From the NCBI GenBank assembly GCA_014871385.1, contig CM026426.1, forward strand, positions 101,759,393 to 101,823,392: DNA of 64,000 bases. Direction: 5' to 3'. This document shows, in pieces, positions 24,001 through 34,997 of the stretch; the stretch's first letter is position 1; the number at the start of each line of letters is the position of its first letter. Position numbers and translations under genes: made by a program. The notes under the pieces are model-generated. The model ran no database searches and had not been told where the DNA came from. It saw nothing but the letters and a program-made list of their open reading frames with translations. Source of the DNA: Ceratodon purpureus (lineage: Eukaryota > Streptophyta > Bryopsida > Pseudoditrichales > Ditrichaceae).

Positions 24001-25299
24001 TAACAACGGTGAAGTTCTGGAGGGAGCTGAAGTGAGATTAAATCTCCCGGAGAACGAGCTTCGCGCAATTCACGAGTTCATAATCTGCAACCAGAAGACC
24101 ACCGAGCGACTTCGACTGTAAGTTTGAGTGGGATTTGACATGCTTATTTCAGAGGCGAATGTTTACAGTAATTGTTTTGTGAAATTGATGAGCATGTTAT
24201 ATGTTAGTCGGATCATGAGCTTTGCGATTCTAATGATTCTGGAAACTGGTTGTGGCTCCCAGAGAATATGAGGAGGCCAGCAGACTTCACCGATCTCGCC
24301 ATCGGACTCGGCCATTTGAGCCCTTTTCGAGCTGGTTGGAAATGCGAGTGGATAACATGCGAGCAGCGCATGAATATGTGTCTCTGGAATTGCGTAACCT
24401 ATCTCAGCTTCCTCTTTCCGTGGTTCACAAACACAAACGCATGTGGGCGTTCGGGAACCATTACAGGACACAGGACCCGGTGATGGGGAACTCGTTTGAG
24501 ACTTTTGACTCAGACGTTGGATGTGTGGCTGCTACTCTGTGCCAAGCATCCGCTTCCAACCAACGGTCGGTGGAGGCGAACCTAACATATGTTGGAATAC
24601 TACGCCGCATACTACAGGTCAATTATGTTGTAACCCAAATCAACGTGATGGAGTGTAGTTGGATTAAACCGAATGTTGCTGGTAACCCAACTATAAAACA
24701 AGATGAGTACGGTTTCTGGACGTTCCAAAAGGACGCCTTTCAAGGGCCTCGTGCAGAGCCGTACATCCTACCCGTTCATGTGACTCAAGTGAGCAATTTT
24801 AATCCTGCCGATGTTCATTTGTAGGCAGTGTCGAAAGTGTGTCTTCAACTCCTGTTGGTGGCGCACACTACCGAATGAGATAGCTCATCGTCTTGTACAA
24901 CGGATAACGGGATCCAGCCACTATGTGTTACAGGTTTTTTTTGCCGAGGATCGCGACAGACCCAATTGGATGGTCGTCATACAAAAGGAACCGCGATCTC
25001 GACGGGTAGAGGATGATAGCGACCAGTATGTCATTGGAGCCAGTGGTTTGGAGTCTCCAGTGACTTCTGAGGATGGCGGCCGTGCCGACTTGCGTGGACA
25101 CAGAGGATAAGTCCCTACCGGAGAGACTGTTGCAGTCGAAGTGGTGGCCGCGGTGGATGATTTCAGAGAACCCCCGTATGCCGCTGATCCACTTGCAGCA
25201 CTCGATCATGTAGACGACGACGACGAAGACGATGTAGAGGGCGACGAGGTGGACGCAGACGACGAAGACACGTCCCAGGCTCCATTCACTTATTCCTAG
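21070..25299 (+). pseudogene. CACTA/EnSpm TNP2-type transposase
   Basis: Exons placed by frame and GT-AG sites: 21070-21306, 21468-23065, 23225-24117, 24263-24788, 24934-25299. Exon 1 holds the transposase-associated zinc-finger-like domain (RIRCPCRICNRG, HVREYGYHPW). Exon 2 has an acidic segment, then the TNP2 core: CIDVCPNNCILYRG, HSLCPSCGSPRRR, PLGERLKRIF, SPLMAASMTWHARE, LATDGMNPF. Exon 3 starts KLKIRHTLDVMHVEKNVAAS, a hallmark of the family. The last exon encodes the usual tail, ending in acidic repeats (DDDDEDDVEGDE). Oddities: the frame shifts by one near 21613, and a TAA at 25108-25110 (GAA in the sister copy) cuts off the last 63 codons. Otherwise the gene is well preserved. The encoded enzyme would cut and paste elements with CACTA ends. 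Confidence 0.85.
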
Positions 25300-25640
25300 T
25301 TGCCCACTTGCACTCCACTTAGGTGTCCCCCTCGGTACAGTACTTCCACACCAGTGTCGATGAGTCAACGCGCAAGAGGTACAGCAATCGTTTAAAACCA
25401 TATAATACGGTGTAGGATTTAATATTGGAAAACAAGTATGCCACGAGAGTGTCCGTCGCTGTAACTTAGGACAACGGTGGCGCAGATGAGGTTGACTGTT
25501 AGTACATGTGGATGCCATTTTGGGTTCCGTTGATGATATAAAAACTGCCTTCCCGTATGTGAAGTTGTCACATTGTGTAAGACGAACTTGGCAGACATCC
25601 GTGATTGCAATCCAGGTGCATGTTCTTTACTGTCCACAAA
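25300..25640 (+). other. 3' flank of the TNP2 gene, duplicated in the next copy
   Basis: Segments such as TGGATGCC....TGATATAAA and TGTGAAGTTGTCACATTG reappear at about 26950-27040 behind the deleted copy, showing that the two units share their 3' untranslated or subterminal region. Confidence 0.55.
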
Positions 25641-25829
25641 CATGGTGTGATAAAGGAATGTTGAGGATGCAGTAATTTCGCTGAATATCGACAGGTGTCT
25701 TTCTGGACGTGTTTTTTCCTTTCGTGATCGTTCCATATTAATGACAGTGCAGTTGGAACCGCAGGAACTGCCGGACTAACCGGTCTTCCGTTGAAGGTGG
25801 GCGTGCAATGCGGCAGGACTACGTGGAGT

Positions 25830-27062
25830 ACAATCGTTTGACTGGAGAGAGACGCATGTTCAAAGACACCCTCTCCATTCAGCAGTTGAGACAGAGCAGG
25901 AGTTTGCTCTCAATCATAGTATACTCTTGCGGCACCCCAATATATCGCCAGACTCAGAATACGTAGCATCTATAATGTCGAGCAAGTCAGGTATGGATCC
26001 AAAATGTATCGATGTCTGCCCCAACGGTTGCATCCTTTACTGGGGTTTGTACTCGGAGCATTTGCTGTGTCCAATTTGCGATTTTTCGTGGCGCAGAAAG
26101 AATGGGAGGTCCTTGGTTCCCCAGAAAGCCGTAAGGCATTCTCCTCTTGGTGAGAGGTTGCAGTTGATTTTCCAAAGCCCGCTGATGGCTGCTTCGATGA
26201 CTTGGCATGCTCGTGAATGGCATTCTAATGGCATGGTCCGCAATACGATGAAGACGTTCGGAAAAGATGCATTCAAGGGGCATTGCGCAGAGCCGTACAA
26301 CGTTCCCCTTCATGTGCCGCAGGTTAGCAATTTCAATTCCTGTCTTTGCTCATTCGTTAGGTGCGCTGAATTTTAATTTTCGACTGGTCACGGTAGTGCT
26401 TAGTAGTGATTGAGATTGGATATCATCATGTACAACGGGTAACGGGTTCTCGCCACTCTGTTTTAAAGGTTTTATTTGGCGAGGATCGTTTCGGCCCCCG
26501 TTGGATGGTCGTTAGACATAAATACCCCTGCTCGCGACGAGTAGAGGGCGAACGCTATCAGTATGTTATTGGAGGTGGAGCGTTGGTGTCATCAGTGACC
26601 ATGGAGGATTCCGGCCCTCTCGAGGTGGGTGGACACAGGGGAGAAGTCCATTCTAGAGTTACTGTGGCACTCGAACTGGTGGCCGCGGGAGATGATTTAA
26701 TAGCACCCCTCTATGTCGACGCTCCAATTGCAGCATTGGACTACATACATAACGACGACGAAGAGGAGGTGGAGCACGACGAGGTTGAGCATGACGACGA
26801 AGACGCGTCTAATGTACTCCTGTATTCCTAGTCGATCTGTTACACATCACGTAGGTTCCCAACTTGGTACATGATTCCCACACCGAGGTCGAATGAACCA
26901 CATGATCGGGCGATTGTACATGTTAAATGCCACATGAGATCGAGTGATGGTACGTATGGATGCCGTCTTTGCGACATCATTGATATAAAGATTGCCTTTT
27001 ATTATGTGACATTGTCTGCATGATTGTGAAGAACTAGTCGAACAACGGACGTCACTATAGTG
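25830..27062 (+). pseudogene. internally deleted CACTA TNP2 copy, in tandem
   Basis: Resumes homology to the full copy at the motif LLRHPNISPDSEYVAS (full copy LLQPNTLPDSEYAAS), continues through CIDVCPNGCILYWG and SPLMAASMTWHAREW, and then jumps near 26247 to FGKDAFKGHCAEPYNVPLHV, the motif of exon 4 of the full copy. The jump removes about 2.4 kb. The last exon (about 26470-26831) keeps the acidic tail and has GAA where the full copy has TAA. The unit ends GGACGTCACTATAGTG at 27062, a plausible CACTA terminus (TAGTG). It is non-autonomous and a typical defective derivative. Confidence 0.75.
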
Positions 27063-27105
27063 CGAGCAGTGAGCGCTGAGCGGAGAGCGGAGAGCGGTAA
27101 TTAGT
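27050..27105. repeat. CACTATAGTG palindrome and GAGCGGAGAGCGG minisatellite, right copy
   Basis: The perfect palindrome CACTATAGTG at 27053-27062 is followed by GAGCGGAGAGCGGAGAGCGG-type repeats. The array is in inverted orientation to the one at 1436-1475. The sequence could be read as the end of the leftward CACTA unit or as the start of a rightward one. Confidence 0.55.
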
Positions 27106-27955
27106 TGAGAATTTTGATGTTTTTGGGAATTCAGAGCGGTATGGTTATGGTATTTTATGGACTAACAATTTTTTTGGTTTTTAAATTTCTAAATTTAGTT
27201 CGTAATGGGACCTATTACCGTGGACAATCTCAGCAAAATGAATACATGGCCTGATCTATGGCCGTGGAAATTATTGTATTACGGTTCTCGGGTGCAGTAG
27301 TGGCCTGAGGCCTCCACTCGTGGATTGTTGTTATAGAGACTGCTCAGCCTGGTCTTTTTATAAAGACAGGCCGTGAGGTAACACTGTAGCGCTAAATTTG
27401 AATTTAGTACGTCATGAGCCACCTAGGTAGGGGATGAACGTCAGCCAACAGCCACTGCCGATGATTCCAACCCAAGCAAGCGTCGAAAACTGGAAGACAA
27501 TGAATTCTGACTTTGCGCACGAACAAAAAGATTAGACCATGCATGTGCAACATAACATACAAATGTATGCACGTTCTGCAAAGTACAACAGAACAAGTGG
27601 TAGTTCATCCCATTCATGGACCTATGACAAAGGTGGGTCAGTAGTACACCTCCCCTTCACTAAGAGTTCTCTCGGTTTAGGGAGTCTGGAAAAGGATTGT
27701 TCGGGCCTAAGCACACATATGTGACTTCCTCCCAGACCCTTTTACATGGACCTCTTCAGGAATTACTCAGTTCTTTAAATGACTTGCAAAATGGTTCTTA
27801 ACAGCGCTTACGAATGATAAGGGCGTGATTCACAAGAATGGGAACAACGGTTTACAGTGCAAGTGCAAATTTTCGGTAGTGGCCCTTTTAGTCTCACTAC
27901 TTCATCATTGAAATAAATTCAGGCGATACATGTCTGAATAACGAATCAGATATCA
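27106..27955. other. no gene recognised
   Basis: Short unconvincing frames only; a small basic peptide PSKRRKLEDNEF near 27475-27510 may be a remnant. Nothing else recognised. Confidence 0.3.
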
Positions 27956-29407
27956 CTACTTGTCCAGGTGCTTCAGAAGGCCACTCTTTAGGACTCGCTT
28001 CACTTCGTTGAAGCTAAAACTAGCTGCATGAATGAATGTATCCGACTCCAAATCAAGACCGCAAACTACACTGAGAAGGTAGTACAAATGCTTACAATTA
28101 GCCCATTGACCCCGCTTCCCAAGTGCCGTCATTGCCATCTCCTTGAAATTTGGGCAAGTGCAGGCAGGGTGCTGCGGAATGGTCAGGTAGTATTGTTGTA
28201 CCTTTGGAAGCTTCCCAGAATCCAATGTGACAATGCATCTTAGGGCTGGGGCAGGCAGCATGCACAGCTTGCTGACCTTCGCGTTCAACGATAAGGCAGA
28301 GGCACAACTATTGCTATGCTTGGTCGACGGGGCCTTCTTGTTCCGTCGGATGAGCTTTTCTGATCGCCGGGTAGGGAACTCATCCGGGTATGCCGGCGTA
28401 GGGTAGGCCGAGAAGTCCACTGCCGGGGCCCGGTCTTGGAAGAGTCTTCTTGGTGACATCTCCTTCTGTTGAGGGAGTCTGAAGCCGGCATTCTCTAGAG
28501 AGAGGATCTCTTTCTTCGTCAACTTCGTCCCAATCTTCACAGGCCACACCTAAGGTACCTTTGGCACCGATAGGACCCACTTCCACTTGCTACCCTTGAC
28601 GCACCTGTCAATGTCGTCATTGCAGAAAAAGAATTGATGAGTCTCTATTCTGTCCTTCGGGTAGTTCTTCATGGGGCCTGTGTATGTCGGCGCAGCCGTG
28701 CTCTTCCCGTGCTGCACAATCCGTGCCACGCATTTCTTCTTAGTCACAGCGTGTTGGGCAAAGCAAGCCTTAGCGGACGTCTTAGGAAGTCGTGCAATGT
28801 GCCACTCGGAAGGGTTGCAGGCAGTCTCTTCAACTGAAGTGACGTGATGGTACTCGACTGGAGGTGGACACTGCTCAGCGTGAAGGTCGGCTTCGTCCGC
28901 TTCAGTGCTTGTAGGAGAGTCTGCTATTACCACCGTCGGAGGGTAGTCGCTCTCCCGACGTGCAGCTCTAGTCTAGACACGAGGTCTTGACACGGTGATC
29001 TTGTCTGGCCTATGAGACTCTCGTTCATCTCCGAAGGCAACATCAGGTTTTCGTTTTAGTGAGACACAGACCTCCTCCCCTTCAAGATGCGGGTCCCTTG
29101 TGCACCAGTCGCCCGCTCCTGGCATGTTCATAATCGCTTCATGTAGGACCTTCGGGTTCCCTGTCCTCGCTGCAGATCTCTGTGCACGTCGGAGGCTCAG
29201 CTCTTCTTTTGACGGACCTTTCCCGAGACGCTCCCCCTTCAAGAACTGGAAGTACGCAACGCATTGCATGATCGCCCTTACAAAGTCGTCGACAGCTGCA
29301 ACGTACAAGTCGCTGCCCCGATCTCTAGACTGCTGCTTCCACCTGTTGTGAATTGATTCAGCAAGATTGCACGACGGCATTTCCGCCAGCTCTTCCTCAG
29401 TGTGATT
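27956..29407 (-). pseudogene. SWIM zinc-finger protein fragment, transposase-like (MULE-type?)
   Basis: A single minus-strand frame from an acceptor-like TGTGCAG (about 29408) to the stop at 27956, broken only by TAG at 28973-28975 and 28550-28552. It begins NHTEEELAEMPSCNLAESIH with WKQQSRDRGSDLYVAAVDDF, a block that by its position before the zinc finger looks like a transposase C-terminal region. It ends in a SWIM finger: CTCPNF...CKHLYYLL (CxC..CxH). SWIM domains close MULE transposases and some plant FAR1-like proteins. The N-terminal catalytic part is absent: just upstream is a minisatellite rather than coding DNA, so this is a 5'-truncated copy or the last exon of a gene whose upstream exons are lost. 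Confidence 0.6.
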
Positions 29408-29416
29408 CTGCACACA

Positions 29417-29443
29417 TTAGGGGTTAGGTTAGGGTTTAGGGTC
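29417..29443. repeat. short telomere-like repeat
   Basis: TTAGGGGTTAGGTTAGGG followed by TTTAGGGT: about three degenerate units of the plant telomere repeat TTTAGGG. Too short to prove a telomere-healing or fusion event. Confidence 0.5.
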
Positions 29444-29477
29444 CAATTACTGACTACGAAGCAAACACAGTGCCACT

Positions 29478-29800
29478 AGCAAGAGTCCTCGGCACCGAGG
29501 CCAATTGCCAAGGGCTGCAAGGCTGCTGCATTGGGCGCTTACTCAAGGCATGGAGCATCATGAAAGACCAGACTGAGTACCCCCAGCAAGAGTCCTCGGC
29601 CCTAAGGCAACTTGCCAAGGGCAGCAAGGCTGCTGCATTGGACGCTACGTCAAGGCATGGAGCATCATGAAAGACCAGACTGAGTACCCCGAGCAAGAGT
29701 GCTCGGCCCCGAGGCAACTTGCCAAGGGCTGCAAGGCTGCTGGATTCGGCGGTAGGTCATGGCTCGGAGGATCAGAAATGAGCAGATTCTGTACTCCCAC
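29478..29800. repeat. 107-bp minisatellite, three units
   Basis: AGCAAGAGTCCTCGG starts units at 29478, 29585 and (AGCAAGAGTGCTCGG) 29692. Each contains TGCCAAGGGC..GCAAGGCTGCTG and GGAGCATCATGAAAGACCAG; the third unit degenerates after about 29755. It lies immediately 5' of the SWIM gene fragment and 3' of the RING-like gene. Confidence 0.8.
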
Positions 29801-29884
29801 CTCGAGTACTCGGCACCGATGATACAAATGATATTCTGTACGCAGTTCGTTTAGTCAAATCTAAACTTCAGTAATTTTGAAACA

Positions 29885-31078
29885 TCAATCAAACGCATTC
29901 GATCTGTGATTCGGTATGGGAAATGTACCTTCAATCTGGTGTAGCCCAAAGCTCTGAAGCCAAGCAGTTGGAAATACCTCCTCGCAAAAAGGATTCGCAC
30001 ATCAATCGTCAATCCAACAATGCATCGCAACGCACCAAGGGTGATAAAGACACTCACATGGAGCAACTACAATGTTGAACAGTGGAAATCCAGATGCACA
30101 CATTGCACATGGTCGAACCATAATCTCTTGCACATCATTGAGGGGTTGAGCGTCGACGATATAGGGGTATGGAGTCCTGGTCAAAGGAATCTTTGATCTC
30201 TTCAGAAGATTCTGGAGTTTCAGTTTTTTCCCAGCAACATTTGCAGTCAACTGAAGACTTGTGGCTCCCAGGCTTTTCTCTTCATCAGTCGCTTCCTGAA
30301 GAGCATTGCTCAATTCCAATCAGTCCTCATCTTTCGCAAAAATAGCTGCCTCTAGTGTAGAAATATTCTGAATCTCTTCCAAAATCTTATCCTTGAACCA
30401 CATCTTGAGGCCGTCGTTCCCACACTCCTTGATGGTGCTCTGCAACGACCGCCACAACTCCACAGGCCCCTTCGCATGTCTTAGCTTTTCGTTCAAGCAT
30501 TGAACTTCTAGCTGCACCTTTAGTCGATCTGGAGGATCGAGTCGTTTCGCTTCTTGAGCATCCACCTTCGCCTTCAGAGCATCCACCTCAGTCAGCTTCA
30601 ACTCGTGCGCTCTATCTGCAAAATGACACTCCTCAACGCTAGCATCAATCTCCTCCCGAATTCTAACCATAGCTAAGTCAGTGAATGTTCTGAGGCCGTG
30701 GCGAAAGTAAACAAAAACCCCATTGTTACCCTCTTTCGAAAAATCCCCCGTGCTACTTAGAGCAGCATATCTAGCCCAATTCATGAGGTTGTGATGACAC
30801 ACTTCAGAGACCAGAGCCCTCGCAATGCTCTCGGGTATCACGGTAATATTTGGTGTCAACTCTCACTACCAGATCGCAGGTATCAGCTCCAGGGCACGGT
30901 CCCTAACTCTCCCGGGTTTAGCTTCCACAAACTTATATCCATGGTCTCGCACCTTCTCACCAAAGACTAAAACCAACTCCTCATCTCGAATGTGGCTACA
31001 ATTCATCGCTGGATCGAGGCCGACATTCGGCAAACCTATCTTCACCGCAAAATACATTTCCATCTCCGCCTCAGCCAT
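29885..31078 (-). pseudogene. RING-like zinc-finger protein with coiled coil
   Basis: Starts ATG 31076-31078 (MAEAEMEMYFAVKIGLPN), runs to a TAG-TGA pair at about 30860-30870, and resumes in the same frame as TPNITVIPESIARALVSEV. It continues through a helical region (ALKAKVDAQEAKRLDPPDRL, VQLEVQCLNEKLRHAKG), meets a stop-free shift around 30319, and reaches CAMCASGFP...APCECLYHPWC...CANPFC, a RING-like cysteine/histidine pattern. After it come FPTAWLQSFG and the stop at 29885. A TGA at 30002-30004 lies between the last two zinc-ligand groups. The layout (RING, then a W..SFG tail) parallels the RING gene at 45-47 kb. It may be an E3 ubiquitin ligase captured by, or belonging to, a transposon; the catalytic partner is unknown. 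Confidence 0.5.
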
Positions 31079-34000
31079 ATTGTGCGGACGCCTCGACTAT
31101 GTGAAAATTAGCAAATACCTCAAAATGACAGGTGATGGAAGAAGAACATATCAATAGCATGGTCGTTTATGTGAGGCTGGGTTGGATCATTCACTACTCC
31201 AATCTCAAAGATGTGAGTTCAATCTGAGACGTAGGATTACTAAGTAGCGATTTTGACGTCACAACTTGTAACGGTGTTCAATCAATGAGTTGAATTCGAC
31301 TATCATGAATTCAGATAAACAGCGTGATCATTCTCCTCCTTGATTACCACCCTCATATTAATTAATTTTACGTGACTTCTTGTATCGGTATTTAAGGGAT
31401 GTGCTAAATTCTACATTACGGGAGTCGTAGGATTACTCCGCCCTCATGATTGCTTTGATGTTTATGGATACACTTGTATATATTTGGACAAAGTATATAT
31501 TGTTTGAAGGGGAAAAAAAAAACCCAATAGCAGAATTGAGCAGCAGCTTATGAAAAAATCTACACTGTGAGAAAACGGGCCTTCAGTGAAGGAAGATTCC
31601 AAGATACCGACAGACAAACTCAATTCAAGTTCAATTGAAAATTGTTAAAGATGTTTGAGAGCCATGGTGGTCTTGTTTCCAAGTCCTTCTAGCAGCCATT
31701 AGATAAGTTTGGTTACTGGTCGAATATAAGGGGCTGCCTCACTTTCTACCTGTATATCCGCGAAATCAAATTCAACTGTAATATAGTTGATAACGCGAGT
31801 CTGAAATTTGGATTATTAACCATCATGAATATTACTGAAAACAAAATAATCCTGGCTATTATAGTAATAATTTAAGCTCTCAGTATATCTACATCCCAAT
31901 AAATTCATTATATTATTATTTCGTGAGCACAGTCTACCCACTATAAATGATCATCCATTTATTTGTGGCAAAATATATATACATATATATATATATATAT
32001 ATTTGTGTTTAAAAAAAAATATGATTTGTATCAAAAAAGAAAAATAATTCTTTGTGTCAAAAAATAAATAAACAAATAAATTAAGAAAATAATAATAATC
32101 CTTGGTAGTAGAGAAAAGTTAACATTTATAGAGATGTAAACAATTAACAGTCATGAAAGCACTATTTGGAGCAATATACCAATCTTAGCATTTATAAATG
32201 TAAGCAATTGCACAAAAGCCTAGTGAGAGAATTCCATTCACGTAATTTCAAGCTCTTTACCGCCACTCCACACCCAACCCTCTCTTACATTTGCTCTCCA
32301 CCTACACAGCCACAACATCAAAAGGCTATTATCAATTCCTCTTTGTTTGAAAGATGAGATAATAATATTCCCGCCTAAGAAAATACATGAAAAAGGCCAA
32401 CAAGCCTTTAGATGGTCCCTTATTGAGCCTTCTACTTTAGTGGACGTTTATAACCAGCTTACGATTGAAATAAACTGGTACATCTTAATGGGCAGGAGAC
32501 TAGTATTTTAATGAAAAAAATAATCGGTTAATAAATCAATTAAACCGATTGCATCTTTGTTTTAAATATATTGCAAATAACAATCATTTGGGCGGTAAGA
32601 ATTAAGTTACCTCATATTTGTGGATCGATCATTCAACTTTTGACAATTTTGCGAACTTCGGGCGTGCGAGAACAAAGAGAATTAAAACTACGGTGTTGGC
32701 ATTCTGATCGCGCCAGCGCCAAGAGACAGCAGGCGGATAGGATGTATAACAGTTGAAGAAACTCTGCCTTTCAAAACACAAAATCAAAGTTCAATATCCC
32801 GCAACGATGAAAATCACTAGTCGAACTGAGTTACGTAGAAGAGGCTGACAATTTATTTCAGATAAAGTCGGACGCGCTTACATTGTCGTCTGTTGGCGCC
32901 AGCGCCGGATAATGTGCACACCCTTAGTATCCGGTAAATACTACTGAAGAAGCCACGTATCCAAATCAACCTGGAATGGCCTCAGGACTCATAATTCTCT
33001 CTTGCAATGATATTTCATTATGCTACTAGTTGACATACTCATGTTTTCAACGAAACATTACAGGGTGTGCGCACTGGGATTGACTACTCAGTTTTTTAAA
33101 TTTACATTCACATGAAAGGAAATATACTTTACATTAGAAATTGAATATTCTTGTCACATTCCTAATACTCTGAGATTCAGTCTCGCCAACATTAATATTT
33201 TCATACTGAAAAGAGGGCCATGACATAATCAAGGCGACCCCAAGATAGAATTGTCAAAACTCGTAAGACTCTTGTGGCGCCGGCGCCAGTACCAAGTTAG
33301 TAAAGAACATCACTAACGCCATCGACGGTTGGTATTTGAGATTGAATGTCTTCTGAACTGCACCAAAACTAGTTCGTATTCCCAAGCCCAGTGGTTAATC
33401 CTGCTCCGTTTTTTGAAAACATTGCAAGCAATGAGTAATGATGAGTAATCAATAATAGCTCTTCATGTAAACAATAAGTTCATGCTTGCAAAGTGAAAAT
33501 CGGGCCGTTGAAATAAGAATCACGTATTCAAGTAACTTAGTAGGTATCACATAGAGCAGTCTATAATAATATCTAGCTATCACGAGATAAGTACTTAGTT
33601 ATCAAGCGGCAATGAGTAGTTCTGAGAGTGAGTTGTCATTGATATTACGTTCATGATAAAATCTTAATTGTTGCATTTGAGCATTCCCAACGGGTATCAT
33701 TTGGATGTGACTTGTTGATCTGTTAAGAGCTGTCACCCAGCTGCTGCTCGCATATTTGTTGAATCTTAGATTTGATCAAAGAGCAGTCGAGTGGCAACTA
33801 ACTTTGGAACTGCCCTAGAAAAATTCTTCAAGTTTTCTTGTACAAAATGTCAAAACGAACCTTTGGTGAGTTGAATTAATTTGGTTTGGTAATAATGTCT
33901 AATATCGGCTCCTAGTAATGCTCTTGCGAGTGGCGGCCATGCCCGGACGAATTTGGAATTAGCTTAGGAAATAATTATGTAGTGTAGTTGTTTCTCTTGC

Positions 34001-34139
34001 TTCTGTATAAGATTGCCAATCCTTCTTGGTTAGTGATCTTTTGATAATCCAGGATTTCCACTCCACATGTATCTTGGTGATCAATACAATCATACAACCC
34101 AAGGCAACGTTACTTTTGGTGCTACAATGAAATTCCTTG
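31079..34139. other. AT-rich intergenic DNA
   Basis: No coding frame of substance. It contains a TA dinucleotide run (about 31974-32000) and three GC-rich palindromic islands of GGCGCCAGCGCC type near 32710, 32893 and 33277. No RNA gene recognised. Confidence 0.5.
31970..32002. repeat. TA microsatellite
   Basis: ATATATATACATATATATAT-type run in AT-rich DNA. Confidence 0.8.
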
Positions 34140-34144
34140 ATCGT

Positions 34145-34746
34145 TGTTATCTGGAATTCTGGATGGAGTGAGTGAAAGTCACGGTATGGGAAAGTCAGGA
34201 CTTGGTTACCATAGAGAGGCGGGGAAGAAAGAGTAGAGAAGGCAAGTTACCAAAGTCTATGGTAATAGGAGGGGAGAGACGGTCGTGGGGTGAAAGCAAG
34301 GCGAGGCTGTCCTAAGGACTGGACGCCAACGGCCGAGGCAGGAGAGGTATGAGCTATGGCCGAGAGAGGAAAGCAGAGTCGTCTTGGATGTCTTAGAGGT
34401 GAGTCTTCTCAGAAGGCAAGGGGGAGAATAGCGAGGGCAAAGTAATAGCAAACAAACATGCATACAAGTAATGGGTCGAGTCAAGCATAAGATTGGAATA
34501 AGAATTCTTAGTCAGAGGGAGCGAGATAGCTCCGTATTACAAAAAGAGGAAAGTCCTGGGTTTGGTGACCCGAGTCGAGCTACAGTGTAACAACCTAACA
34601 AAACAACTGACTACTCCTTGGCCGTCCCTGACCTTATACGCTGCTCTTTCCTACATTGTCTCCTAGGACTCCTAGTCACTGCCGATGTTTACTTCTTTGC
34701 CGTCCTTGACTCTAGTGCCCCTTCAATGTTGTCTGAGGGTGTAACA
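34145..34746 (-). repeat. 3' LTR (left copy)
   Basis: 602 bp, TG...CA ends, about 96.5% identical to the copy at 53520. Flanked outside by ATCGT. Confidence 0.93.
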
Positions 34747-34997
34747 TTTTACCATCCTTTGAAGATAGCAATCTGTCCTCAGATTGTTGGGTTGTCAAGC
34801 TCTGGAGCGTCGGTGGGCGGGCCTGCGATCTCGGCGAGTCTCCTCCCGTGGTACCTGTGCGCGTCGTCTGGACGGGGCTTGATCACCGTAGAGGGCTGCT
34901 GTAGCTGCACCCACACCTGGTGCATTAAATTGTGATTAGACCTAGAGGTTGTGGCTTGAGCATACACATCATATACAATTTTACCCTGGCTCTTATT

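Noticed and set aside
29478-29800. CRISPR-like array
   Set aside because: The units are adjacent 107-bp tandem repeats without unique spacers, and the DNA is plant nuclear.
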